Source: an uncultured Eubacteriales bacterium
Lineage (GTDB): Bacteria; Bacillota; Clostridia; Peptostreptococcales; Anaerovoracaceae
Reading direction: 5' to 3'
NCBI GenBank assembly: GCA_900545135.1
Contig: UQXL01000003.1
Span: 1 to 64,000 of the forward strand
DNA: 64,000 bases
Of the stretch, positions 36,377 through 44,701 are shown piece after piece (within the stretch, counting starts at the first letter, position 1; every line of letters begins with the position of its first letter). A program made the translations under genes and the position numbers. Below the pieces are notes generated by a model. It did not search any database and was not told the origin of the DNA. It saw only the letters and a list, made by a program, of their open reading frames with translations.

Positions 36377-36955
36377 TTACTGCACCTCCTTTGGAATTTC
36401 AAGAACTTCAGCTTCCGGAAAAGCCCTGAACTCGCATTTTTCACCGAACAGCGAAGCGACCTTCCTCGGCATGGTGCCGCTGAGCATATCTTCGGCCGCT
36501 TTTTTATCTATCGCATGCACTTCAAATATGCCTCCCTCCATAACGTCTACAGTTATGGTTCCCGGCGTCAGAATTATAGAATTGGCCAGAATTACAGATG
36601 CCATGGGATTTTCAAAAGGCATCGAAAAATATATTATACGAGGTTCATAATCTATATGTACTTTTAGTATTTCGCGTGAAACGTCCAGAGTGGACTTGAA
36701 GATTTCCTTGATGACCCACAAGCCGTAAGGTATCAGTTTAAGATAATTTATTCTCAAGACAAAAAATCCTTTTCCCGTCCTTGGGTTTTTAATCATAAGA
36801 AAGGGTAAACATACGACAGAAACTACCAGAGAAGAGCCCAGCCCTATCAGAAAGAATCTAGTTTCAAATTTGCCTGACAGCAGTATCCAGACCAGAAAAA
36901 GCCCGGCTGTAAGGCCAAATAAGTGGATCAGGTGCTGTCCCTGTCGCTTGTACAT
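36377..36955 (-). CDS. mrpE: MrpE/MnhE-type subunit
   Basis: First gene of the operon. A 192-residue protein with two N-terminal membrane helices and the MnhE core: FVLRINYLKLIPYGLWVIKEIFKSTLDV, then NSIILTPGTITVDVMEGGIFEVHAID. The ATG at 36955 follows GGAGG by six bases. A consensus promoter lies about 50 bp upstream. Confidence 0.94.
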   Translation of the reverse strand: MYKRQGQHLIHLFGLTAGLFLVWILLSGKFETRFFLIGLGSSLVVSVVCLPFLMIKNPRTGKGFFVLRINYLKLIPYGLWVIKEIFKSTLDVSREILKVHIDYEPRIIYFSMPFENPMASVILANSIILTPGTITVDVMEGGIFEVHAIDKKAAEDMLSGTMPRKVASLFGEKCEFRAFPEAEVLEIPKEVQ

Positions 36956-37002
36956 CAATACCTCCGTTCATCATTAGAAAAAGCAGAAATTTCCCTATGA
37001 TA

Positions 37003-37031
37003 ATTATACATAACCATGTATTTCATGTCAA
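37003..37031 (-). promoter_or_regulatory. Consensus promoter of the Mrp/Mbh-like operon
   Basis: TTGACA (37031-37026), 17-bp spacer, TATAAT (37008-37003) on the minus strand, close to mrpE. Confidence 0.88.
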
Positions 37032-37065
37032 GAAATTGCTAAAGTCTGGAGGAATAAAAAGGCGC

Positions 37066-37105
37066 CGGGCTTACAGATATATGACAGGCTTACGGATATA
37101 TGCCG
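37066..37105. repeat. Tandem 20-bp repeat, two copies
   Basis: GGGCTTACAGATATATGACA is followed by GGCTTACGGATATATGCCGG and a partial GGCTG. It lies in the gap 37032-37193 between the lipoprotein gene and the antiporter promoter; nothing else is seen there. Confidence 0.6.
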
Positions 37106-37193
37106 GGCTGTCAAACAGACACCCCGGCTTGCCGGAGATATGATTTTAAACTACGGGACAAGCCGAGGCTATGAGAAGATGGCGGCTAATCAG

Positions 37194-37724
37194 TTACACC
37201 TCAGGATAAAGGATGATCTTTTCTACTTTTTCCGGCTCGAAAAAAGTCAGCTTGATAGTCATTCTGTATGGAAGAGTTCTTTCTACTCCGTTCAGGTAAA
37301 ACAGATTCTCTCCCTTTTTCAGAAACGCCGCGTTGTTTAACCATATCTCCCCATAGTTTTCCTCCGAGGACTGAGCCAGAGTCATGGCGTAAATGGGCTC
37401 CATTTCAGTTTCTCCCGAAGTCTCTTTTCTCAGCTCGCCGCACATTATCGCCCCTTCTTTTCCATATGTATCGTAGGTATATTGCAGCGAAACGTCCGCG
37501 TCCTCTTTCAATATTACGGAAAGAAACACCGCCTTTTCCTCCGCAGGCGTCTCATCAGGCTTGGCCAGTGATTCTATCTCTGCTTCCACCGTTCCGTCCT
37601 CGGAAAGGGTCAGCTCCTGCGGTTCTTTCAGCTCGTCCTCAGTCTTTTCGGAACACCCGGCGCAGGCGAAAAGCATTGATATTGCAAGGAACATTACAGT
37701 CAACTTTAAAAATTTCTCTTTCAT
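37194..37724 (-). CDS. Putative lipoprotein, unknown function
   Basis: A 176-residue protein with a lipoprotein signal peptide: MKEKFLKLTVMFLAISMLF then the lipobox CAGC (lipidated Cys about residue 24). The mature part is acidic, with a beta-rich domain ending LPYRMTIKLTFFEPEKVEKI. The start follows AAAGGAGG. The family is not recognised. It follows the GtrB-type gene by 120 bp, across a 22-bp tandem repeat. Confidence 0.75.
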   Translation of the reverse strand: MKEKFLKLTVMFLAISMLFACAGCSEKTEDELKEPQELTLSEDGTVEAEIESLAKPDETPAEEKAVFLSVILKEDADVSLQYTYDTYGKEGAIMCGELRKETSGETEMEPIYAMTLAQSSEENYGEIWLNNAAFLKKGENLFYLNGVERTLPYRMTIKLTFFEPEKVEKIILYPEV

Positions 37725-37780
37725 TTTTTCCTCCTTTCGTATTTTGCAGTACGGGAACTCGGCTGCCTCCGGAGAGGCTC

Positions 37781-37846
37781 AACGTTTCGTCCGGCGCAGT
37801 TTAACGTTTCGTTTGGCCTAGTTTAACGTTTCGTCCGGCGCAGTTC
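37781..37846. repeat. Tandem 22-bp repeat (three copies) abutting a stop codon
   Basis: Units AACGTTTCGTCCGGCGCAGTTT at 37781, 37803 (diverged) and 37825. The array reaches the stop codon of the GtrB-type glycosyltransferase (37845-37847). Confidence 0.85.
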
Positions 37847-38771
37847 ACCCTTTCTCCTTGACTATATATATCGGCCTCTTCTTGTTTTCAAGATAGTCTT
37901 TGGACACGTAAGCACCGAGAATATATATGAAAAGCATCTGCAGGCTGCTCAGCATCAGCACTGCGAACAGGATAACATCAAATGACGTTACGCTTCCCGC
38001 ACCGGTCACGTCCTGGATGACATTAATTCCCATGAACAGAAGTCCGCACGCGAACAGAATGCAGCCTATGAGTCCGGCCAGTTTGAGCGGCGCTGTGGAA
38101 AAAGAGAGGATTCCCTCAAAGGCGTAGGCAAACAAGCTTCTGAAATTCCACTTGGTCTTCCCCATGGCCCGCTCCACGCTTTCATACTCTATCCACTTGG
38201 TCTCAAATCCCACGAAAGAAAACAAGCCTTTCATGTATCTGTTGTATTCTTTCATGTTGAGAATGGCGTCAGTGACGGAGCGGCTCATCATCCTGAAGTC
38301 GCCGTGGCCGTCTGACATATCCATGTGAGTAAGCTTTTTACCTATTTTATAGAAAGCTCTTGACAGTATGCCTCTAAGCCTGCTGTCTCCCTCTCTCCCC
38401 AGTCTGAGGCCTCCGCAGCAGTCGTATCCCCCGCGGCTTACAGCTTCGTACATGGCCGGCAGGAGAGCCGGAGGATGCTGCAGATCAGCGTCCATTATCA
38501 CGCAGTAATCTCCGCCGGCTTCTTCAAGGCCGGCGTACATGGCCGACTCCTTGCCGAAATTTCTGGAAAAAGCCACATATCTGACTTTCGCGTCCTCCTG
38601 CGCTAATTTTCTAATTATATCGAGAGTTGCGTCGCTGCTGCCATCGTCCACAAATATGAATTCATGATCCACATCCTCTATCTCTTTCAGGACAGCTTGC
38701 GTTTCTCTGTGAAATACAGGCAGCGATTCTTCTTCATTGCAGCAAGGAACTATGACGCTTATCTTATTCAT
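37845..38771 (-). CDS. GT2 glycosyltransferase, GtrB/CsbB type (polyprenyl-phosphate glycosyltransferase)
   Basis: A 308-residue protein with a GT2 catalytic domain: IVPCCNEEESLPVFH, FVDDGSSD (about residue 40), MDADLQHPP (DxD, about 95), and the C-terminal membrane pair (LKLAGLIGCILFACGLLFM, MLSSLQMLFIYILGAYVSKDYLE). This is the architecture of CsbB/GtrB, which loads a sugar on undecaprenyl phosphate. The gene overlaps gtrA, which follows a YfhO-family gene. In Bacillus-type systems GtrB-like enzyme, GtrA flippase and YfhO-like transferase together decorate teichoic acids or other surface polymers. Confidence 0.9.
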   Translation of the reverse strand: MNKISVIVPCCNEEESLPVFHRETQAVLKEIEDVDHEFIFVDDGSSDATLDIIRKLAQEDAKVRYVAFSRNFGKESAMYAGLEEAGGDYCVIMDADLQHPPALLPAMYEAVSRGGYDCCGGLRLGREGDSRLRGILSRAFYKIGKKLTHMDMSDGHGDFRMMSRSVTDAILNMKEYNRYMKGLFSFVGFETKWIEYESVERAMGKTKWNFRSLFAYAFEGILSFSTAPLKLAGLIGCILFACGLLFMGINVIQDVTGAGSVTSFDVILFAVLMLSSLQMLFIYILGAYVSKDYLENKKRPIYIVKEKG

Positions 38772-39162
38772 GAGAAACTCTCCTTTCCTTGAAAATACTG
38801 TATTTGCACGCTATATAATTGAGCGTCACCGTAACAAAGCTTACGATTATCTTTGACGCTGTGCTGTGGACTCCGGCCAGCTCGACCATCATATACAAGA
38901 GGGCCGTCTCGGCGGCCAGAGTGGTCAGCCTCAGAGAAAAGAAGCGCATAAATTCCTCACTCTTGCGTCCTTTTGAGCGGAACACCATCTGACGGTTGGC
39001 AAAGAAAGCAAAGGTTACCGCCCCCAGCCACGCTGCGCAGTTGGCCGCTATATAATCTATGCCTGCGGCCTGAAGAGCAAAATATATCATATAGTTGATG
39101 ACTGTGGTCAATCCTCCGGTCATGATGTAGCGTATGAGCTGTGACTGCTGTAATTTTCTCAT
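38764..39162 (-). CDS. GtrA-family membrane protein (lipid-linked sugar flippase)
   Basis: A 132-residue, four-helix protein of the GtrA family: RYIMTGGLTTVINYMIYFAL, AWLGAVTFAFFANRQMVF, RLTTLAAETALLYMMVE, VSFVTVTLNYIACKYSIF. GtrA proteins are thought to flip polyprenyl-phosphate sugars. It overlaps both neighbours, linking it to the adjacent GtrB-type and YfhO genes. Confidence 0.93.
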   Translation of the reverse strand: MRKLQQSQLIRYIMTGGLTTVINYMIYFALQAAGIDYIAANCAAWLGAVTFAFFANRQMVFRSKGRKSEEFMRFFSLRLTTLAAETALLYMMVELAGVHSTASKIIVSFVTVTLNYIACKYSIFKERRVSHE

Positions 39163-41768
39163 GCTTTGTTCTTCCTTTCCTTTCTTATTATTACTGCGGC
39201 CGTCGCAAAAGACGCGAGGCTTATGATAAGGCCCGCCCAGAAACCGGGCGCAGTGTATGTTATCTCAATATCATGATTTCCTTTTTCCAGCGGAAATCCC
39301 AGGAAAGCCGTATTGACCAGCTGCGTTTCAGCTTCCTTTCCGTCAACTTTCACATGGTAGCCGTCTTTATACGGATAAGAAGTGACGAACCAGCCGTCCC
39401 GTTCCATTTCCACCGAGCCGCTGAACACCTGATTTGCCTCAAGCTCGGAATAAAACACCGGCATCACCGCCTCTGTCTCAGGAAACTGAGCCCTGTAGGC
39501 TTTCAGGTTTTTTAGAGAATAGTCTCCTGCCGTTGCCTCGACATTCAATTTTTTAAGAGGTTCTTCCGATGTAATCACATAAGTAAAAGTGTAGTTTTCG
39601 TTGGGATAAGCCGCGTCCTTTCCAGAAAGCTTATTCTTGATGTCTTCGACTGTGATTATGATTTCTTTTCCGTCGCGGCGGTCTATATCAAAGGATATTA
39701 TCGCGGCCTCTCCGTCTACAGGCTCTGAGAGTTCTATACCGTCAGCAGTCCATTCCGCTCCTATCTCTTTTGCTTCGCTTCCTGCAAGCGAGGTGATGGT
39801 TTCCGGAAAATCAAGACTGCCGTATTCCTCTTCAGTTATGATGCCGTAACTTCCATAACATATGGGCAGGACATTTTCGTTTTCGGCTATCGCGTAACCG
39901 TCTTTCTCGGCTATTTTGGTGTAGCCGAAAGGTACGTCGTCCGATTTGACGAGCAAATATCTTATTCCCATGAAATAGTTGAAAAATACATTTTCTCCGG
40001 CAACGAGGGCCACTCTGTTTTTCGCGATGATGGGATTTTTCATGGTGTCGTAAAAGAAGCTGCCGTATCTGCTGTTGCTGACCGATGAATAGATGGCGGT
40101 CTTGTTCATGTCTCCTGCAGGCAGCAGATTGCTGTTCACATAGCCGTCGCTCAGATAGTCGAAGCGGTATCTGCCATCACCGGCGATTTCCGCTATTTCG
40201 GAAAGCTCAAACCGGCTCTGCCTTTTGTCATCGGTTTTGATGTAATCTTCCGCCAGACTGTTTGTTCCGTAACTGACGCATAGAGACACTGCCATCAGCA
40301 GAGACAAGGCCGCTGCATTGACCGGCTTTGCATATTTTCCGGGCCGGCTGTGTAGAGTTTTGAGCAGCCCTCGAGATTTGCTGTGCGCGCCGCCGGCGAT
40401 TTTTTCAAGGCCGCCTTCCGTCTTTCTGCCAGCCAGCAGAGAAATGACGGTCCATATAAGTATCAAAATCCCTTCCGCTATTATCAGATTCTGCCACTGG
40501 GAGAAAAAGGCCGGTATCGTGCACATCGCCGCGGCGGCGATATTAAGCCTTTGTTTTCCTCTCCATATGCTCTCGAAGGTTTCCACGCATATCCATACTG
40601 CAAGAGGCAAGAAAGGAATCAGCATCTTCCCTCTCGCATAGAGGAAGCCGCTCAGTGCCAGCGAGACTGCCGGTATAATGCAGCAGATAAGCACAGCTGC
40701 TGAAATGCAGCGTTTTTTCTTGTCCCAGAGAGCCAGCAGCAGTCCGTAAAGCACAAGAAGCGTGAGTCCGCAGCCGTAAGCGCTGTAGAGCAGACCTTCC
40801 AGAGATAAATCAATCACGCTGATCTGTTCTTCAGCGAATGACCCCGCGTCCTTTTCTGTAGACAGTATGTCAAGGGCGGCGGGAAGCAGCAGGACGGCAG
40901 CCATCCCCACGGCGCAGATGACGGCCAGCAATGCGCGCAGGGTCATAGTCCTCGCCGCGCCGTTCATCGTCTTTGCCTCTCCGTTAATCGTCCTTGCCGC
41001 GCCGCTCCGGATACGATGCAGATAATAAAGCAGACAGACTGCGAGGCACGCCGGGGCATAGAAAAAGCTGTGAATACATATCATAAAAACCGACAATATG
41101 ATGAGAAAGCTTTTTTTCTTCTCCAGAAAAATATCTATTCCCATGAGAGCCGCTATGAGAAACGGCATATAATTTACGAACATTATCTGATGGTGCGAAT
41201 GAAAGAAGCATGCCGCCGAGGCTATCAGCACAGCTCCCATCAGCGAAAATCCAAAGCTGAGCCCTTTTCTCCTGAGCCATATAAAGCAGAGGTTCACAGC
41301 AGCTGCCGCCAAAAGGCAGGCATAAGAGGCTATTATATATTTCATCGGCACGCCGGGCAGCAGGCACGAGATCAGCACGTCAGGTCTTAAAAGTCCGTAA
41401 TACGCCAGGTCATAGGCATTGGAACCGCCTCCTATACCGATATGCTGCGGAAAAATCGTTCCCTGCCCCAGCATGGTCTGTCTGAGCGTTTCCGCCGCCG
41501 CCACATGCTGACTGTACCAATCTCCTTCAGAGCCGAAAAATTCTCCGCTTTTCAGCGGCAGAAAAAGCAAGGCCAGCGTCAGTACGGTAAGAAAGACATA
41601 GGGCAGGCATCGCTTTGCGGCTTTGAAGTTTGAAGCCGCGCCGCCGGAAATCGCCCTGTCCGAAGCAGCTGCTGTCAGTCCATAATCGCTTTTTGAAAAT
41701 TTCCTTTCGCTTTCAGTCATAACAGTCAAATCCTCGTTTGTCTCATGAATTTCATCTGTCCTAAGCAT
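39159..41768 (-). CDS. YfhO-family membrane glycosyltransferase
   Basis: An 869-residue polytopic protein of the YfhO (GT-C-like) family. It has about a dozen membrane helices, the loop GSEGDWYSQHVAAAETLRQTM after the first helix (acidic active-site region), a large extracytoplasmic domain (residues about 490-840) and a final helix. YfhO transfers polyprenyl-linked sugar to surface polymers outside the cell. The ATG at 41768 has a weak ribosome binding site; the ATG at 41720, behind GAGG, is a good alternative. The promoter region has a G10 tract in an over-long spacer and CTTAA repeats, so the operon is probably switched and regulated. Confidence 0.88.
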   Translation of the reverse strand: MLRTDEIHETNEDLTVMTESERKFSKSDYGLTAAASDRAISGGAASNFKAAKRCLPYVFLTVLTLALLFLPLKSGEFFGSEGDWYSQHVAAAETLRQTMLGQGTIFPQHIGIGGGSNAYDLAYYGLLRPDVLISCLLPGVPMKYIIASYACLLAAAAVNLCFIWLRRKGLSFGFSLMGAVLIASAACFFHSHHQIMFVNYMPFLIAALMGIDIFLEKKKSFLIILSVFMICIHSFFYAPACLAVCLLYYLHRIRSGAARTINGEAKTMNGAARTMTLRALLAVICAVGMAAVLLLPAALDILSTEKDAGSFAEEQISVIDLSLEGLLYSAYGCGLTLLVLYGLLLALWDKKKRCISAAVLICCIIPAVSLALSGFLYARGKMLIPFLPLAVWICVETFESIWRGKQRLNIAAAAMCTIPAFFSQWQNLIIAEGILILIWTVISLLAGRKTEGGLEKIAGGAHSKSRGLLKTLHSRPGKYAKPVNAAALSLLMAVSLCVSYGTNSLAEDYIKTDDKRQSRFELSEIAEIAGDGRYRFDYLSDGYVNSNLLPAGDMNKTAIYSSVSNSRYGSFFYDTMKNPIIAKNRVALVAGENVFFNYFMGIRYLLVKSDDVPFGYTKIAEKDGYAIAENENVLPICYGSYGIITEEEYGSLDFPETITSLAGSEAKEIGAEWTADGIELSEPVDGEAAIISFDIDRRDGKEIIITVEDIKNKLSGKDAAYPNENYTFTYVITSEEPLKKLNVEATAGDYSLKNLKAYRAQFPETEAVMPVFYSELEANQVFSGSVEMERDGWFVTSYPYKDGYHVKVDGKEAETQLVNTAFLGFPLEKGNHDIEITYTAPGFWAGLIISLASFATAAVIIRKERKNKA

Positions 41769-41787
41769 ACATACGTCTTCTTAAATA

Positions 41788-41828
41788 AGCATAGAGATAA
41801 CTCTTAAGATTTCTTAAGTAAACCTTAA
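41788..41828 (-). promoter_or_regulatory. CTTAA direct-repeat boxes and possible activated promoter of the YfhO operon
   Basis: CTTAA occurs at 41803, 41813 and 41824 (plus strand), spaced 10 and 11 bp, as for OmpR-family response regulators. On the minus strand the boxes end at the -35 position of a possible -10 element TATGCT (41793-41788). The same 11-bp spacing of CTTAA is found upstream of the neighbouring response regulator gene (44095, 44106). Confidence 0.5.
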
Positions 41829-41860
41829 CGTCCTCAGCTCGCAGAGGAAAAGCTCCTTAA

Positions 41861-41892
41861 AGTATAACCCCCCCCCCGCGTAATTTTGTCAA
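41861..41892 (-). promoter_or_regulatory. YfhO operon promoter with G10 tract and 20-bp spacer
   Basis: On the minus strand TTGACA (41892-41887) and TATACT (41866-41861) are separated by 20 bp, which includes ten consecutive G (C10 at 41868-41877 on plus). Seven G would give 17 bp, the spacing seen at nearly all other promoters here, so the present state is predicted weak or off. Confidence 0.65.
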
Positions 41893-41934
41893 TACAAAGC
41901 ACGGCTTGCATAAGCCCAGAACGGCTGATTTCAT

Positions 41935-41974
41935 AAAAAAAGAGCGTACAGGAAGCAAAACGTCCCATACACTC
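41935..41974 (-). terminator. Intrinsic terminator of the two-component operon
   Basis: Twelve pairs (several G-U) between 41963-41974 and 41942-41953, a 9-nt loop, then seven T on the minus strand, 30 bp past the histidine kinase gene. Confidence 0.9.
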
Positions 41975-42003
41975 ATATTGGTCTTTAGTCTGTTTAATTA
42001 TAC

Positions 42004-43341
42004 TTATCTTCCGCTATTTTCCTTTTGCTTTTCCTCGGACAATGCTGCGGCCGCTTGCTCTTCCGCAGGCTCGGCGGGAAGCTCAGCAGGAACCTCAGCC
42101 GGGAAACTCAGGATAGCCTTGAACTGGTCACAGTCTATGTTTATGTCGAAAGATCCTCCGAGAGCCCCGGCATAAGTGCTGACGATCGCCAGCCCAAGGC
42201 CGTTTCCCTCGCTCGTGCGGGCTTTGTCACCGCGGGCAAATCTCTCGACTATATCTTCTTTTCTGAAATCCATCAGATACCCGGCCGTATTGGTTATCTC
42301 AAGGCATAGTCTGCGCTGGGCGGGGCTGTTTTTTATAAATGTCTTTACGAATACCCTCGTCTTGGGGGCCGAATATTTAAGCGCATTTTCTATCAGATTC
42401 TGACATATCCTGTACATGTGAAGGCTGTCCGTCACAAAATGTGTGTCCTCTTCTGTAAGTACCGTCACGAATTGAAGCTCGCTTTCTCTTATTTTATCGT
42501 CCATGTCGGCGAATATCTGCTCTATGAGACGGTTCATCTCTATCGGCTCCATCTTGGTCTTTATATTGCCGCTGCTGGCTTTGGCAAGAGAAAAGAGGCT
42601 TTCTATCATCTCTTTGAGCTTTTCTGCCTTATCGGAAATGATTTCTACATAGTCTCTGGGCACGTCGCTCAGCTCTTCTTTTTTCAAGAGTTCAAGATAA
42701 CCGACCATGGAAGTCAGCGGAGTTTTGAGATCGTGGGAAACGTTGGAAATCAAATCTATCTTCAGCTGCTCGCTTCTCGCCGCTTTTTCTATGCTCTTCT
42801 TTTCCAGCTCCACCGCTTCTCTGAGCCGTTCTTTGTTTATCTCGTTGACGCAGTCCATCAACATGTCCAGCCTTTCTTTCATGAATCTTATCATCCAAAA
42901 CTCGGCTACGCCAAACTGGACTGCGACTGTAGCTACCATCAGATAACCCACAGCAAAATTTGGATAGTAGTAACCGCCCCTCATAATTGAGTTGAGATTC
43001 AGCACTGCTGCCGCAAGCAGTATGCAGCCGACGACCGCGGCGCCTTTCTGCTGTCTGTTCCATACTTTTTTCCATGAATGATAAAAGTCACTGTTTTCGG
43101 GATTCCAGTTTTTATAGTATAGTTCAAGGAACTTCGGTACAACCAGGCTGAGCCCTGCCCCTATGGCTATATTGAAGATGATGCCAAGTTTCCATGCATC
43201 AAGCGAGCTTATATAAAATCTGTTTCTGTAAAGCACATATATGGCGGCAGCCACTCCTGCTGCTATCAGAAGCCATCCCAAAATGAAAGAAATATTTTTC
43301 TGGTTTTCATCAGCGGCCGTATTTTTCCATTTTGTATCCAA
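42004..43341 (-). CDS. Sensor histidine kinase
   Basis: A 445-residue membrane kinase. About four N-terminal helices (residues 17-135) without a large extracellular domain, then HisKA with the phospho-accepting His in NVSHDLKTPLTSMVGYLELL (about residue 205) and an HATPase domain (QNLIENALKYSAP, GNGLGLAIVSTYAGALGG). The tail is a Pro/Ala/Glu-rich low-complexity segment. The start is probably the TTG at 43341, overlapping the regulator gene by 32 bp. The topology suggests sensing of envelope or membrane stress. It lies upstream of the YfhO operon. Confidence 0.93.
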   Translation of the reverse strand: MDTKWKNTAADENQKNISFILGWLLIAAGVAAAIYVLYRNRFYISSLDAWKLGIIFNIAIGAGLSLVVPKFLELYYKNWNPENSDFYHSWKKVWNRQQKGAAVVGCILLAAAVLNLNSIMRGGYYYPNFAVGYLMVATVAVQFGVAEFWMIRFMKERLDMLMDCVNEINKERLREAVELEKKSIEKAARSEQLKIDLISNVSHDLKTPLTSMVGYLELLKKEELSDVPRDYVEIISDKAEKLKEMIESLFSLAKASSGNIKTKMEPIEMNRLIEQIFADMDDKIRESELQFVTVLTEEDTHFVTDSLHMYRICQNLIENALKYSAPKTRVFVKTFIKNSPAQRRLCLEITNTAGYLMDFRKEDIVERFARGDKARTSEGNGLGLAIVSTYAGALGGSFDINIDCDQFKAILSFPAEVPAELPAEPAEEQAAAALSEEKQKENSGR

Positions 43342-44020
43342 TTCCCCACACCACCTTTATATATTTAGGATTTTTAGCATCTATTTCTATCTTTTCCCTG
43401 ATATGCCGTATATGCACCATCACCGTGTTTTCCACCGCGAAAGTGGCCAATTCGTTCCAGACATTTTCATATATCTGTTCTGCCGGAAATACCTGTCCTG
43501 CATGTTCCATCAGAAATTCGAGGATATTATATTCCGTAGCCGTCAGCTTGACTTCTTTCCCCTCGACTACGGCTACTCTCTGTTTTCTGTCCAGGACGAG
43601 GCCTCCGTTGACTATGGTGTCTTCGTCTTCCTTAGGTGAGCCTGCGCCCCATGTATTGTAGCGCCTCAGCTGTGCTTTTACGCGTGCGATGAGCTCCGCG
43701 GCGTTATATGGCTTGCTTATGTAATCGTCCGCTCCGAGTACCAGTCCCGAGACTTTGTCGCTCTCTTCTGTCTTGGCGGAAAGGATTATCGCCGGTATCT
43801 TATAGCTTTCTCTTATCTTCATCAGCGCGGAAAGTCCGTTGAGTCTCGGCATCATGACATCTAAAAGGATGAGGTCTATGTGGTTCTTTTCCAGTTTTTC
43901 CAGTGCCTCCATACCATCGTAGGCCGTCACTATCTGATAGCCCTCAAGTTCAAGAAGTTTTCCCAGGGAATCTACGATTTCTTTATTATCGTCCACGACC
44001 AGGATAGTCTCTGTGCTCAT
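43310..44020 (-). CDS. OmpR/PhoB-family response regulator
   Basis: A 236-residue regulator. The receiver domain has VVDDNKEIVDSLG, the phosphorylated Asp in LILLDVMMPRLNG (about residue 51) and LSAKTEESDKVSG; the C-terminal winged helix has VKLTATEYNILEFLMEH and HIRHIREKIE. The start at 44020 is nine bases after AAGGA. It overlaps the kinase gene. CTTAA repeats at its own promoter suggest autoregulation. Confidence 0.95.
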   Translation of the reverse strand: MSTETILVVDDNKEIVDSLGKLLELEGYQIVTAYDGMEALEKLEKNHIDLILLDVMMPRLNGLSALMKIRESYKIPAIILSAKTEESDKVSGLVLGADDYISKPYNAAELIARVKAQLRRYNTWGAGSPKEDEDTIVNGGLVLDRKQRVAVVEGKEVKLTATEYNILEFLMEHAGQVFPAEQIYENVWNELATFAVENTVMVHIRHIREKIEIDAKNPKYIKVVWGIGYKMEKYGR

Positions 44021-44058
44021 TTCATAAAATCCTTTCTTTTTCACATCTCACGAGAAGT

Positions 44059-44110
44059 ATAATAACCGGCATTTAAGAAAAACTCAATAAAATTCTTAAA
44101 AAAACCTTAA
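44059..44110 (-). promoter_or_regulatory. Two-component operon promoter with CTTAA direct repeats
   Basis: TTGAGT (44087-44082), 17-bp spacer, TATTAT (44064-44059) on the minus strand. CTTAA boxes at 44095 and 44106, 11 bp apart, sit just upstream of the -35, a usual activator position. Confidence 0.6.
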
Positions 44111-44141
44111 TGGTCTGCGGCGCTTTTTCGGACGGTATCAG

Positions 44142-44474
44142 TCATTTTTCCAGTCCTCTGATGTAAGCCGTATATTTTTGTTTCGTCCTGACGTAATTAT
44201 CTTTGCCCAGATATATGTCCGACCCATTCTTAAAATGAACCTGCTGTTCTTTTACCATGGAAATCTTGTCCAGATTGACGACCAGTTTTTTCATTACCCT
44301 GAAAAATCTTTTATCAAGATAGTCCAGCACATTTTCAATCTTCTCATAATAAGAATAAATTTCATCATCTGTGACTATAGCCAGCTTTTTTTGCTGCTGC
44401 TGAATATATATTATATCGTCTATATCGACTCTGCAGCTATAATGTTTTGTGATGACAGGTATGTATCTCTCCAT
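44142..44474 (-). CDS. Stand-alone LytTR DNA-binding protein
   Basis: A 110-residue protein consisting only of a LytTR domain: DIDDIIYIQQQQKKLAIVTDDEIYSYYEKI, then RFFRVMKKLVVNLDKISMVKEQQVHFKNGSDIYLG and YVRTKQKYTAYI. It has no receiver domain. Orphan LytTR proteins often control themselves or bacteriocin, competence or wall genes. A strong GGAGG precedes the start. Its upstream region carries an 8-bp inverted repeat and two 10-bp direct repeats. Confidence 0.92.
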   Translation of the reverse strand: MERYIPVITKHYSCRVDIDDIIYIQQQQKKLAIVTDDEIYSYYEKIENVLDYLDKRFFRVMKKLVVNLDKISMVKEQQVHFKNGSDIYLGKDNYVRTKQKYTAYIRGLEK

Positions 44475-44530
44475 ATTTTCCTCCTGTCTCTTACTTATTT
44501 AAAAACAATTTTACAGATACATTTTAGCAC

Positions 44531-44594
44531 TTTCATAGCGCGAGTTTTTTCTATGAAATTCGACATGTTGTGATTATTTCGATAAAATTCGACA
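44531..44594 (-). promoter_or_regulatory. Candidate operator region of the LytTR gene
   Basis: TTTCATAG-N12-CTATGAAA (44531-44558) is a perfect inverted repeat, and AAATTCGACA is directly repeated at 44556 and 44585. On the minus strand a possible -10 (TAAAAT) lies just downstream at about 44525. Confidence 0.45.
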
Positions 44595-44636
44595 AATAGT
44601 GCATTCTCCGTTGGCGGAATGCAGTCAAAAAATTTA

Positions 44637-44667
44637 AAAACCGTCTCATGCAAGCAGAGGCGGTTTT
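44637..44667 (-). terminator. Intrinsic terminator of yicC-gmk-rpoZ
   Basis: AAAACCGCCTC...GAGACGGTTTTT on the minus strand, an 11-bp stem with one mismatch followed by T-rich sequence. Confidence 0.9.
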
Positions 44668-44701
44668 GATAAAATGCAATTATAACAGCAGTTCTGAAAG
44701 C

